Of a stretch of DNA of 64,000 nt, positions 34,769 through 43,518 are shown piece after piece (the stretch's first letter is position 1; each line of letters begins with the position of its first letter). This DNA comes from Sphingomonas swuensis (GTDB lineage: Bacteria; Pseudomonadota; Alphaproteobacteria; Sphingomonadales; Sphingomonadaceae), in contig NZ_BAABBQ010000001.1 in NCBI RefSeq assembly GCF_039538045.1, positions 1,634,001 to 1,698,000 of the forward strand. The letters run 5' to 3'. The notes beneath the pieces are model-generated. The model was not told the DNA's origin and searched no databases. It was given only the letters and a program-made list of their open reading frames with translations. The position numbers and the translations under genes are program-made.

Positions 34769-35539
34769 ATGCGCATCCTGCTGACCAACGACGATGGGGT
34801 GAATGCCCCCGGCCTCGAGCTCCTCGAACAGCTTGTGCGCCCGTTCGCCGACGACTTGTGGGTCGTCGCCCCGGCAGAGGAGCAGTCGGGGACCGGCCAC
34901 AGCCTCACCCTGACCCGCCCGGTGCGACTGCGCCGGGTCGCGGAGAAGAAATTCGCGGTCGCCGGAACGCCGACCGACGCCGTCCTGATGGCGCTGTTCC
35001 ATCTCATGCCCGAGGCGCGGCCCGACGTGATCATCTCGGGCATCAACCGTGGCGCCAATCTGGCCGAGGACGTCACCTATAGCGGGACCGTGTCGGCAGC
35101 GATGGAAGGCGCGCTCGCCGGAGTGCGCTCGATTGCGCTCAGCCAGTCCTATGCGCGCGAGGGCATGGGCGACACCGTCCCCTTCGCGGCCGCCGAGCAT
35201 TGGGGCCCGCGGGTGCTGGAGCAACTGCTCACCGCCGAGATGCCGCCGGGCACGCTGCTCAATGTCAACTTCCCGGCCCGCGCCCCCGAAGAGGTCAAGG
35301 GCGTGCGCGTCGTCCGGCAGGGCATCCGGGATTATGGCCGGACCCGCATCGTCCAGCGGACCGATCCGCGTGGCTACAACTATTACTGGTTTGGCCTCGG
35401 ACCCTCGGTCGAGACGCCGGGCCACAGCACCGACCTCGAGGCCATTGCCGACGGCTTCGTCTCGGTAACCCCGCTGCACCTCGACCTGACGCACGAACCT
35501 TCGCTCTCGTCGCTTGCGGAGCGCTTCGCGCCGCGATGA
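34769..35539 (+). CDS. surE: 5'/3'-nucleotidase SurE
   Basis: The 256-residue metal-dependent phosphatase removes phosphate from nucleoside monophosphates and other small esters. The metal site has the N-terminal RILLTNDDGVNAPG (D8, D9) and SGTGHSLT. GTPTDAVLMAL, ISGINRGANLAEDVTYSGTVSAAMEG and NVNFPA follow as expected. The ATG chosen starts the family sequence. Its stop overlaps the next small gene as ATGA, tying it to a membrane protein and an ABC exporter. Confidence 0.96.
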   Translation: MRILLTNDDGVNAPGLELLEQLVRPFADDLWVVAPAEEQSGTGHSLTLTRPVRLRRVAEKKFAVAGTPTDAVLMALFHLMPEARPDVIISGINRGANLAEDVTYSGTVSAAMEGALAGVRSIALSQSYAREGMGDTVPFAAAEHWGPRVLEQLLTAEMPPGTLLNVNFPARAPEEVKGVRVVRQGIRDYGRTRIVQRTDPRGYNYYWFGLGPSVETPGHSTDLEAIADGFVSVTPLHLDLTHEPSLSSLAERFAPR

Positions 35540-35871
35540 GCGTCGATTTGCAGGACTGGTACTGGGCAAAGGAGCTGCTGGCGCACGCGACAGGCTGGCC
35601 CATGGACACGCTCCACGTGCTTGGGGGCGTGATCCTCCAATTGGTTCTTGCCCTGCTTCTGCGCACGTCGATCGCCTCGTGGCGGCCGTGGACCGTCCTT
35701 CTGCTGCTGGAGCTTGCCAACGAGACCTACGACCTCTGGTTCGAACGCTGGCCCTCGCTCCCGATGCAGCTGGTCGAGGGTCTTCGAGACCTGATCGGGA
35801 CGATGCTCCTGCCGACCCTGCTGATGCTGGTCGCGCGGCGGCGGCCCTGGCTGCTGGGCGAGCGGGCATGA
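35536..35871 (+). CDS. Small integral membrane protein between surE and ABC exporter
   Basis: The 111-residue protein has hydrophobic segments at about 26-42, 49-62 and 85-100, broken by ANETYDLWFERWP. The first residues (SVDLQDWYWAKELLAHATGWP) suggest an amphipathic N-terminus. It overlaps surE by 4 bases and the ABC exporter by 4 bases, so it is almost surely real and co-translated. I do not recognise a named family. A helper role for the exporter or an envelope function is inference from position. Confidence 0.7.
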   Translation: MSVDLQDWYWAKELLAHATGWPMDTLHVLGGVILQLVLALLLRTSIASWRPWTVLLLLELANETYDLWFERWPSLPMQLVEGLRDLIGTMLLPTLLMLVARRRPWLLGERA

Positions 35872-37535
35872 TCAGCGGCACTCGCCTCAAGGCATTGTTG
35901 CAGGCGCTCGGAAGCGATGGCCGGCGGCGGCTGGTCGCGCTGGCCCTGCTGACGATCGCGGGGGCCGCTGCCGAGTTCGGGACGCTCGTCGCCCTGCTCA
36001 GGCTCCTTCGCTCCTGGCTCACCGGGGCGCATGACGACGTTGCCGCCGGATCAGCCCTGCTGTTCGCGGTCGTGGTGCTGGCCGCCGGTGTCATCCGGTT
36101 CGGGCTGCTGGTCGCGACCCAGCGACTCGCCTTCGAAACGGCGCACCGTCTGACGGTCGCGGTGCAGCGACGCGTCCTTGCAAGAGGATGGCTGGCGCAT
36201 GCCCAGGCCCGGGCAAGCGCTCCCCTGGCCGCGCTCGATCAGGTCGACCTCCTGGTCTACTCCGTTCTCCTTCCCCTGCTGCAAGGGGCGTCAGCACTCG
36301 TGCTCGGTGGAGCGATCCTGGCGGCGCTGATCAGGATCGACGTCGTGACCGCCCTGGCGGCCGCCCTTCTGCTCGGCGGGCTCTTCTTCCTCGCCTTGTG
36401 GCTGTGCCGCGGCCGGACCCGCCGGGCCGGCGCAGCAGTCAACGCGGGCTACGAAGCCCGGATCGCGGCCGTGCAGGAGAATGTCGGAGCGATGCGCGAG
36501 CTGATCCTGGCCGGCAGCCGTGGGGTTGCCGCCGAACGCTTCCGTAAGGTGGATCGAGGCTTCTCAGATGCCAGAGCCAGCATCTCGATCATAAACGCGA
36601 CTCCTCGGATCCTGGTCGAGACGCTGGGCCTCATCGCCCTGATCGGTCTGGCCTGGTGGGTGACCGACCGCTCCGACGGGCTTGCTCCGGCGCTTCCAAC
36701 CCTCGCAGCGCTTGCGCTCGGGGCACAACGGCTGCTGCCGCTCGCCCAGTCGCTGGCGCAGGCCGTCTCTGGGATCACCGCCAACGGCGCGGCGATCGAC
36801 CGGGTGACCGACCTGCTCAACGAGGCCGACCTCACCGAGCATGCGCCCGCGCCTCCCCTGCCCTTCCAGCAGCAGATCCGGCTCGACAGCGTCGGCTTCC
36901 ATTATCCCGGACGCAACGAAGCGGCCTTGAGCGACATTGATCTCACCATCGCACGGGGAGAACGGATCGCCCTCGTCGGCCGCAACGGCAGCGGGAAAAG
37001 CAGCCTCGCTGACGTGATCATGGGGCTGATCAAGCCGAGTTGGGGCCGGCTCTTCATCGACAGCCACGTGCTCGAGGCGTCGGAGGACGTCCGGGCCTGG
37101 CAGCGCAATGTCGCGCACGTGCCGCAAGCGCCATTCCTCGCCGACACGACCATGGCTGCGAACATCGCCTTCATGGACGGGCATCCTGACCATGCCCGCG
37201 TGGTCGAGGCGGCGCGCCTCGCCGGACTGCATGCCATGATCGACGCCCTTCCCCGCGGCTACGAGACCCGAGTGGGATCCGGCGGACTCATGCTTTCGGG
37301 CGGGCAGCGGCAGCGGCTGGCGCTCGCCCGGGCGCTCTACGCCCCTGCCCCGCTGCTCGTGCTCGACGAAGCCACCAGCGCGCTTGACCCCGAAAGCGAG
37401 GAGCATGTCCTCGCCGCGCTAGACGCGCTTCAGGAGCGCGGGGTCACCATCCTGCTGATCGCGCACCGGGCGAGCATGCTCGAGCATTGCGACCGGATCA
37501 TCCGGCTCCAGGCCGGCCGGATCGTCGAACCCTAG
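35868..37535 (+). CDS. ABC exporter, fused membrane and ATPase domains
   Basis: The 555-residue half-transporter has a type IV exporter membrane domain (about five to six helices, residues 20-300). The ATPase has Walker A GRNGSGKS (371-378), signature LSGGQ (476-480), Walker B LLVLDE (496-501) and H-loop IAHR. The N-terminal layout resembles lipid-linked oligosaccharide flippases of the PglK type, which would suit the nearby polysaccharide genes, but lipid A-core or drug exporters are not excluded. It is coupled to surE and the small membrane protein. Its stop shares a CTAG with the convergent asnB gene. Confidence 0.88.
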   Translation: MISGTRLKALLQALGSDGRRRLVALALLTIAGAAAEFGTLVALLRLLRSWLTGAHDDVAAGSALLFAVVVLAAGVIRFGLLVATQRLAFETAHRLTVAVQRRVLARGWLAHAQARASAPLAALDQVDLLVYSVLLPLLQGASALVLGGAILAALIRIDVVTALAAALLLGGLFFLALWLCRGRTRRAGAAVNAGYEARIAAVQENVGAMRELILAGSRGVAAERFRKVDRGFSDARASISIINATPRILVETLGLIALIGLAWWVTDRSDGLAPALPTLAALALGAQRLLPLAQSLAQAVSGITANGAAIDRVTDLLNEADLTEHAPAPPLPFQQQIRLDSVGFHYPGRNEAALSDIDLTIARGERIALVGRNGSGKSSLADVIMGLIKPSWGRLFIDSHVLEASEDVRAWQRNVAHVPQAPFLADTTMAANIAFMDGHPDHARVVEAARLAGLHAMIDALPRGYETRVGSGGLMLSGGQRQRLALARALYAPAPLLVLDEATSALDPESEEHVLAALDALQERGVTILLIAHRASMLEHCDRIIRLQAGRIVEP

Positions 37536-39502
37536 GCGGCGTCGGCGAGAGTCGCGCTGCCCTGCGCCTCAAGCCAACTTTCGAACATCAGCACCGACCA
37601 CAAGGCGACCGTGCTGTCGCGGTGCCCGGCCTGGTGTGACTCGTAGCGACGGCGGATCGCCGCGACGTCGAACATGCCGGTGCGACGCAGCCGCTCCTCG
37701 GACAAGAGGTCGTCGGCCCATTCCTTGAGCGGGCCGCGCAGCCACTCGCCGACCGGAATTCCGAACCCGGCCTTGGGACGATCGGTCAGCTCGCTCGGGA
37801 CATAGCGGTTGAGCAGCTTGCGGACGATCTGCTTGCCGCGTCCGTCCGCGATCTTCATCCCGATCGGTACGCGCGCCGCCACTGCCGCGAGGCGATGGTC
37901 GAGGAAGGGCACGCGAGTTTCGAGGCTGACCGCCATCGAGGCGCGATCGACCTTGCAAAGGATGTCGTCGGGCAGATAGCCAAGCGCATCGCCAAGCATC
38001 ATCCGCTCGGCCGGGCTAGCGCCCTCCAGGTTCAGGGGAACGTCCGGCACCGGGTGCGCGCCAAGGACCGGATTGGCCTCGAACGCCCATTCGTCGATGA
38101 AGGAGCGATAGACGTCGTCCGGCGAACGGGCGCTGGTCGCGACCTTGAGGCCCTTGGCGATCCGGGCCGCACCGTTGCCCTTCGGCCCGCTCTGTACGAG
38201 CAGCTCGAACCAGCGCTGCGGAAGCGATCCCAGGGGACGACCAAGCGCGCGAAGCGCCGCCGGCACGGGGGCGAGCCGCTGCCACAGCGCCGGGCCGATG
38301 ACGTGCCGGTTGTAGCCACCGAACAGCTCGTCGCCGCCGTCCCCGGTCAATGCGACCGTGACCTCGCTCTTGGCGAAGCGGCTGACGAGGTAGGTCGGGA
38401 TCTGCGAGCTGTCCGCAAACGGCTCGTCATACATGGCCGGCAGCAGCGGAAGCACCTCGCGAGCCTCGGCTGGAGTGACGTAAAGCTCGCTATGATCGGT
38501 CCCGAGATGGGCGGCGACCGCCTTGGCGTGCGGCGCTTCGTCGAAGCCGGCCTCGGTGAAGCCGATCGAATAGGTGCGGACGGGCCCGCTCGAAACCTTC
38601 TGGTAGAGCGCGACCACGGTCGAACTGTCGAATCCTCCCGAGAGGAAGGCTCCGACAGGCACGTCGGCGACCGCCTGGTCGGCGATGGCCTGGCGAAGGG
38701 ATGCTTCGACCGCCTCGAGCGCCTCGCCCTCGCTGGCGATCGGGTCCGAAAGGCCATCGGCGATGACCTGGCGATAATCCCAGTAGCGCGACAGCTTAAG
38801 CCCCTGCTCGGCAGTGCCGACGGGTGGTGCGCTCTGGCGCGGGGCAGCCCCGGGGACGACCTCGAGCACGCAGCCGGGCATGAGCTTGAAGATGCCGCGA
38901 TAGATGGAAAGCGGCGCCGGAATGTAGCTTCGCGCGGCAAGGCCAGCGACGGCCTCGCGCTCGATCTCGGCGGCAAAGCCGGGCAAGGCGCGGATCGACT
39001 TGAGCTCGGACGCGAACACCAAGTCCTTGCCGATCCACCCGTAATACAACGGCTTTTCGCCGAAGCGGTCGCGGACGAGGCTGAGAGTTCGGGTGGCCTT
39101 GTCCCACACTGCCAAGGCGAACATTCCGGTGGCACGCTCGAGCGTTCCGGCAAGACCCCAGTGCGCAATCCCCTCGAGCAGCGTCTCGGTGTCGCTGTGC
39201 CCGCGCCAGCCCGAAGGCGGCGCTGCGCCGGCCGCCTCCAGTTCAGCGCGAAGATCGCGATGGTTGTAGACCTCGCCATTGTAGCTGAGGACGAAGCGGC
39301 CGCTTGCCGACGCCATTGGCTGAGCGCCATGCGGGCTAAGGTCGACGATCGCCAGCCGGCGATGAGCAAGTCCGATCCCCGCTTCCGCGTCGGTCCACAC
39401 GCCGCCATCGTCGGGTCCGCGATGCCTGATGGGATCCGCCATCTGGCCAAGCAGCCGCTCGTCGGCCGCTCGAGGGCCCATCATTCCTGCAATTCCGCAC
39501 AT
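37532..39502 (-). CDS. Asparagine synthase-type glutamine amidotransferase (AsnB family)
   Basis: The 656-residue protein has an N-terminal class II glutaminase with nucleophile Cys2 (MCGIAGMMG) and the RHRGPDD and YNGEVYNH blocks. A C-terminal ATP pyrophosphatase domain has SGGFDS (288-293), TGDGGDELFGGYNRH and YLPDDILCKVDRASM. It could make asparagine. In polysaccharide clusters, however, AsnB homologues such as WbpS amidate uronic acids, and this one lies beside UDP-glucose dehydrogenase and a uronate epimerase. The ABC exporter converges on it with a 4-base overlap. Enzyme family is certain; the acceptor is not. Confidence 0.92.
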   Translation of the reverse strand: MCGIAGMMGPRAADERLLGQMADPIRHRGPDDGGVWTDAEAGIGLAHRRLAIVDLSPHGAQPMASASGRFVLSYNGEVYNHRDLRAELEAAGAAPPSGWRGHSDTETLLEGIAHWGLAGTLERATGMFALAVWDKATRTLSLVRDRFGEKPLYYGWIGKDLVFASELKSIRALPGFAAEIEREAVAGLAARSYIPAPLSIYRGIFKLMPGCVLEVVPGAAPRQSAPPVGTAEQGLKLSRYWDYRQVIADGLSDPIASEGEALEAVEASLRQAIADQAVADVPVGAFLSGGFDSSTVVALYQKVSSGPVRTYSIGFTEAGFDEAPHAKAVAAHLGTDHSELYVTPAEAREVLPLLPAMYDEPFADSSQIPTYLVSRFAKSEVTVALTGDGGDELFGGYNRHVIGPALWQRLAPVPAALRALGRPLGSLPQRWFELLVQSGPKGNGAARIAKGLKVATSARSPDDVYRSFIDEWAFEANPVLGAHPVPDVPLNLEGASPAERMMLGDALGYLPDDILCKVDRASMAVSLETRVPFLDHRLAAVAARVPIGMKIADGRGKQIVRKLLNRYVPSELTDRPKAGFGIPVGEWLRGPLKEWADDLLSEERLRRTGMFDVAAIRRRYESHQAGHRDSTVALWSVLMFESWLEAQGSATLADAA

Positions 39503-39607
39503 GCCGGGCGCTCTAACGCGCGGGGGAGCGGCAGGGAAGCACGGCTAGTCAGGAAAGAGCGCGCTGGCTAAGGCGCGACCACTTCATTCGTTCTCGATGG
39601 GATTGCG

Positions 39608-40924
39608 ATGCGCATCTGCATGATCGGCACGGGCTACGTCGGCCTCGTCTCGGGCGCCTGTTTCGCCGACTTTGGTCATGACGTCACTTGTGTGGACAAG
39701 GTACCGGCCAAGATCGAGGGGCTGCTCGCCGGGCGGATGCCGATCTGGGAGCCGGGGCTCGAGGCGCTGGTTCAGCATAATGCGTCGCGCGGTCGGCTGA
39801 AGTTCACCACCGACCTGGTGGAAGGCATCCGCGACGCCGATGCCGTGTTCATCGCGGTCGGCACGCCGGCCCGTCGCGGCGACGGACATGCAGACCTCAG
39901 CTTCGTCTATGCCGCTGCCAAGGAGATCGCCGGCGCCCTCACCCGCCCGGCGGTCATCGTCACCAAATCGACCGTCCCGGTCGGAACGGGCGACGAGATC
40001 GCCCGCATTCTCAAAGAGAATGGGGCTCCCGAGGGCACCAGCGTCGCGTCGAACCCCGAGTTCCTGCGCGAGGGCGCGGCCATCCGCGACTTCAAGATTC
40101 CCGACCGGATCGTGGTGGGTGCCGAAGAGGAAAGCGCCCGCGAAGCCCTCCGCGAGGTCTACCGGCCGCTGTTCCTCAACAAGGCACCGATCCTGTTCAC
40201 CGGGCGGCGCACGGCCGAGCTGATCAAATATGCCGCCAATGCCTTCCTTGCGACCAAGATCAGCTTCATCAACGAGATCGCCGACCTGTGCGAAGCGGTC
40301 GGTGCCGACGTGCAGGAGGTGTCGCGCGGAATCGGGCTCGACAACCGGATCGGCTCCAAGTTCCTCCATGCCGGGCCCGGCTACGGCGGCAGCTGCTTCC
40401 CCAAGGACACGCTGGCCCTGCTGCAGACGGCCGAGACCTATGACGTGCCGATGCGGATCGTCTCTTCGGTGGTCGAGGTCAATGACGCCCGCAAGGCGGC
40501 AATCGCCGACCGGGTCCGCGATGCGCTCGGGGGCGAGCTTGCGGGCAAGAAGGTCGGCGTGCTCGGCCTGACCTTCAAGCCGAACACCGACGACATGCGC
40601 GACGCGCCCAGCCTGACCCTGATCAAGCGACTTCAGGAAGGCGGTGCCGAGGTCGTCGCCTTCGATCCCGTGGGTCGCGAACAGGCCGAGCCGATGCTGC
40701 CCGGCGTGACCTTCGCCGACGACGCCTACGCGCTGGCCAAGGGTGCCGACGCGCTGGTGCTGGTGACCGAGTGGGATGAATTCCGCGCCCTCGACCTCAA
40801 GCGCCTCGCCGCCACCATGCGCGGCACGGCGCTGGTCGATCTTCGCAACGTCTATGTGCCCGAGGACGTGCGCCGGGCCGGACTCAGCTATCGCGGCATC
40901 GGTCGCGGCGAGCATCGCAGCTAG
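39608..40924 (+). CDS. UDP-glucose 6-dehydrogenase
   Basis: This 438-residue NAD enzyme oxidises UDP-glucose to UDP-glucuronate. The GxGYVG nucleotide motif is at 8-13. NPEFLREGAAIRDF, the central KYAANAFLATKISFINE, the catalytic cysteine in GGSCFPKD and LTFKPNTDDMRDAPS are all present. The ATG has GGGA about 8 bases upstream. A UDP-glucuronate epimerase follows 10 bases later, so the product is probably passed on to UDP-GalA for polymer synthesis. Confidence 0.96.
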   Translation: MRICMIGTGYVGLVSGACFADFGHDVTCVDKVPAKIEGLLAGRMPIWEPGLEALVQHNASRGRLKFTTDLVEGIRDADAVFIAVGTPARRGDGHADLSFVYAAAKEIAGALTRPAVIVTKSTVPVGTGDEIARILKENGAPEGTSVASNPEFLREGAAIRDFKIPDRIVVGAEEESAREALREVYRPLFLNKAPILFTGRRTAELIKYAANAFLATKISFINEIADLCEAVGADVQEVSRGIGLDNRIGSKFLHAGPGYGGSCFPKDTLALLQTAETYDVPMRIVSSVVEVNDARKAAIADRVRDALGGELAGKKVGVLGLTFKPNTDDMRDAPSLTLIKRLQEGGAEVVAFDPVGREQAEPMLPGVTFADDAYALAKGADALVLVTEWDEFRALDLKRLAATMRGTALVDLRNVYVPEDVRRAGLSYRGIGRGEHRS

Positions 40925-40934
40925 GGCAAGGGCG

Positions 40935-41930
40935 ATGGCCATCCTCGTCACCGGATGTGCGGGCTTCATCGGGATGCACGTCGCCCGGGCTCTGCTCGCG
41001 CGCGGCGAGGCCGTCGTCGGGGTCGACGACTGCAACGACTACTATGATCCCCGGCTCAAGCAGGCCCGCCTCGACGAGATTGAGAAGGCTGGCGGCGACT
41101 TCTCCTTTCATCGACTCGACTTTTCGGACGCTGGCTTGCTGGAAGGAGCGCTTGCGGGCGCAGAGATCGACCGCATCGTCCATCTCGGGGCGCAGGCCGG
41201 GGTCCGCTACAGCCTCGAGCAGCCGGCGGCCTACGTTCGCTCGAACCTTGTTGGCCACGCCAACATCCTCGAACTGGCCCGCCGGCGGCAGGTCCGCCAC
41301 CTCGTCTATGCCTCGTCTTCGTCGGTCTATGGCGGCGGAACCACCCTGCCCATGTCGGCCGACCAGCGCGCCAACCTGCCACTGTCTCTCTACGCCGCGA
41401 CCAAGCGCGCCGACGAGCTGATGAGCGAGAGCTATGCCCATCTCTTCGCCATTCCACAGACGGGCCTACGGTTCTTCACCGTCTATGGCCCGTGGGGCCG
41501 CCCGGACATGGCGATGTGGCTGTTCACCGACGCGGTGCTGGAAGGCCGCCCCATCCGCCTTTTCAACGCCGGGCGCATGCGCCGCGACTTCACCTTCGTG
41601 GACGACGTCGTCGAGGGCGTGCTGCGGGTGCTCGATCGTCCTCCGCTCGCCGACGGGTCGGAAAAGCCGGGAGGAAGCGTTGCCCCGCACGCCCTCTACA
41701 ACATCGGCAACAACCGCTCCGAGGAACTCGGCGAGCTCGTCCGGCTGATCGAACGGGCGACCGGCCGGACCGCGATCGTCGAGCAAGCCCCGCTCCAGCC
41801 CGGCGACATGATCGACACCTTCGCCGACATCGAGCCGCTCCGGCGCGATTTCGGCTTCGCTCCGCGTACCCGGCTCGACGAGGGCGTACCGCGCTTCGTC
41901 GACTGGTTCACCGCAGAGCGTCCGGTCTGA
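40935..41930 (+). CDS. UDP-glucuronate 4-epimerase (GalE-like SDR)
   Basis: This 331-residue extended short-chain dehydrogenase has TGCAGFIGMHVARALL (6-21) and DDCNDYYDPRLKQARL, the latter diagnostic for the LspL/CapI-type UDP-glucuronate 4-epimerases. YASSSSVYG supplies the serine, and the tyrosine/lysine pair is in SLYAATKRADELM. GLRFFTVYGPWGRPDMA also matches this group. It should make UDP-galacturonate from the product of the preceding dehydrogenase, in the cytoplasm. Confidence 0.93.
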   Translation: MAILVTGCAGFIGMHVARALLARGEAVVGVDDCNDYYDPRLKQARLDEIEKAGGDFSFHRLDFSDAGLLEGALAGAEIDRIVHLGAQAGVRYSLEQPAAYVRSNLVGHANILELARRRQVRHLVYASSSSVYGGGTTLPMSADQRANLPLSLYAATKRADELMSESYAHLFAIPQTGLRFFTVYGPWGRPDMAMWLFTDAVLEGRPIRLFNAGRMRRDFTFVDDVVEGVLRVLDRPPLADGSEKPGGSVAPHALYNIGNNRSEELGELVRLIERATGRTAIVEQAPLQPGDMIDTFADIEPLRRDFGFAPRTRLDEGVPRFVDWFTAERPV

Positions 41931-41983
41931 AATCCTCCCGCAGCCAGTTGCGTATCCCGGCCACCGGACTATCAGCGCGCGCT

Positions 41984-42415
41984 ATGCTGTTGCCGGATCA
42001 GGAAATCATCGCAGGGTGCGAACTCATCGAGTTGCCCGTGCGCGGCGACGAGCGTGGCTCGCTGGTCCCGATGGAGGCGCGCCGCGAAGTGCCCTTCGCA
42101 ATTGAGCGGGTCTACACGGTCTTCGGCACCGACCAGGGTGTTCGTCGAGGCTTCCATGCCCATCGCGAGCTGCAGCAGTTCGCGCTCTCGGTGGCGGGCG
42201 GCTGCACCATGGTTCTGGACGATGGTGAGCGGCGGCAGAAGATCCGCCTCGACCGGCCTAACGTCGGGCTGACGATCCCGCCGATGGTCTGGCACGAGAT
42301 GGAGGATTTCACCCCCGACTGCGTGCTGCTTGTCCTTGCCGATGCACCCTATGCCGAGGCCGACTACATCCGCGGCTACGACGACTTCCTCGCGCTTGTG
42401 GGTGCAGGCCGATGA
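41984..42415 (+). CDS. dTDP-4-keto-6-deoxyglucose 3,4-ketoisomerase (FdtA/QdtA, WxcM-like)
   Basis: The 143-residue single cupin moves the keto group of dTDP-4-keto-6-deoxyglucose from C4 to C3. The FdtA-type pattern is clear: RGSLVPMEARREVPFAIERVY, then RRGFHAHRELQQ with the catalytic H58 and H60, and IPPMVWHEM. It overlaps the aminotransferase gene as ATGA, the normal fdtA-fdtB pairing. FdtA and QdtA differ in C4 stereochemistry and cannot be separated confidently here, so the product is dTDP-3-keto-6-deoxy-galactose or -glucose. Substrate would come from RmlA/RmlB encoded 12 kb downstream. Confidence 0.9.
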   Translation: MLLPDQEIIAGCELIELPVRGDERGSLVPMEARREVPFAIERVYTVFGTDQGVRRGFHAHRELQQFALSVAGGCTMVLDDGERRQKIRLDRPNVGLTIPPMVWHEMEDFTPDCVLLVLADAPYAEADYIRGYDDFLALVGAGR

Positions 42416-43515
42416 AAGTCCCCTTTCTCGAGCTTCGCGCCGGCTATGAGGTTCTCAAGCCCGAGATCGACGCGGCCGTGGCACGGGCAATGGCTTCGGG
42501 CTGGTACATCGGGGGTCCGGAGGTGGAGGGCTTCGAACGGGCCTTCGCCGATTACTGCAGTGCCGCGCATTGCGTCGGGGTGGCCAACGGGCTCGATGCG
42601 CTTCACCTCGGGCTCCGCGCAATGGATGTCGGTCCCGGCGACGAGGTGATCGTCGCCAGCAACAGCTACATCGCAACCCTGCTTGCGGTGAGCATGGTCG
42701 GCGCCACCCCGGTGCTGGTCGAAGCCGATCCGGCAACCCATAATCTCGACCCGAGCAAGGTCGAGGCTGCGATCACGCCGCGCACCCGGGTCATCCTGCC
42801 GACCCATCTCTACGGCCAGCCGGCCGACCTCGATCCACTCCTTGAGATTGCCCGCAGGCGCGGCTTGCGGCTGCTCGAGGATGGTGCGCAGGGGCATGGC
42901 GGGCGCTATCGGGGCCAGCGCGTCGGCGGCCATGGCGACCTCGTCGCGTGGAGCTTCTACCCGAGCAAGAACCTCGGCGCGCTCGGGGACGCGGGCGCGA
43001 TCACCACCAACGATCCGGTCCTCGCCGACCGGGTCAGGACGCTCGGCAATTACGGTTCGCACCAGCGCTACGTGAACGAGGTGCGCGGCGTGAACAGCCG
43101 GCTTGATCCGCTCCAGGCTGCGGTGCTCTCGGTCAAGCTCGCTTATCTCGACGCGTGGAACAGCCGCCGCAAGGCGATCGCCGAGCGCTACCTGGAGGCC
43201 TTTGCCGACCTTCCCGGCATCACCCTTCCGGCGGTGCCCGATTGGGCCGATCCGGCCTGGCACCTGTTCGTCATTCGGGCGACCGATCGGGACGGGCTGC
43301 AGCAGCGTCTTGCCGACCAAGGCATCCAGACCCTCATCCATTACCCCATCCCGCCGCACCGCCAGCAGGCCTATGCCGATCTCGGCCTTCCTGCCGGGAG
43401 CTTTCCGATCGCCGAGCAGCTTGCGAACGAGGTGCTCAGCCTGCCGATCGGTCCGCAGATGCGCGACGAGGAAGTCGAGGCCGTCATCGCCGCGGTCCGC
43501 GCCGCGGCAGCCTGA
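42412..43515 (+). CDS. DegT/DnrJ/EryC1 sugar 3-aminotransferase (FdtB/QdtB-like)
   Basis: This 367-residue PLP enzyme has the family start VPFLELRAGYEVLKPEIDAAV, D157 in LLEDGAQGHGG and the internal-aldimine lysine K186 in SFYPSKNLGALGDAGAI. The SK-NLGALGD sequence is typical of 3-keto sugar transaminases. Coupled to the ketoisomerase, it should make dTDP-3-amino-3,6-dideoxyhexose (Fuc3N or Qui3N). The convergent GNAT-fold gene 3 bases away may N-acylate that product. Confidence 0.93.
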   Translation: MKVPFLELRAGYEVLKPEIDAAVARAMASGWYIGGPEVEGFERAFADYCSAAHCVGVANGLDALHLGLRAMDVGPGDEVIVASNSYIATLLAVSMVGATPVLVEADPATHNLDPSKVEAAITPRTRVILPTHLYGQPADLDPLLEIARRRGLRLLEDGAQGHGGRYRGQRVGGHGDLVAWSFYPSKNLGALGDAGAITTNDPVLADRVRTLGNYGSHQRYVNEVRGVNSRLDPLQAAVLSVKLAYLDAWNSRRKAIAERYLEAFADLPGITLPAVPDWADPAWHLFVIRATDRDGLQQRLADQGIQTLIHYPIPPHRQQAYADLGLPAGSFPIAEQLANEVLSLPIGPQMRDEEVEAVIAAVRAAAA

Positions 43516-43518
43516 GGA

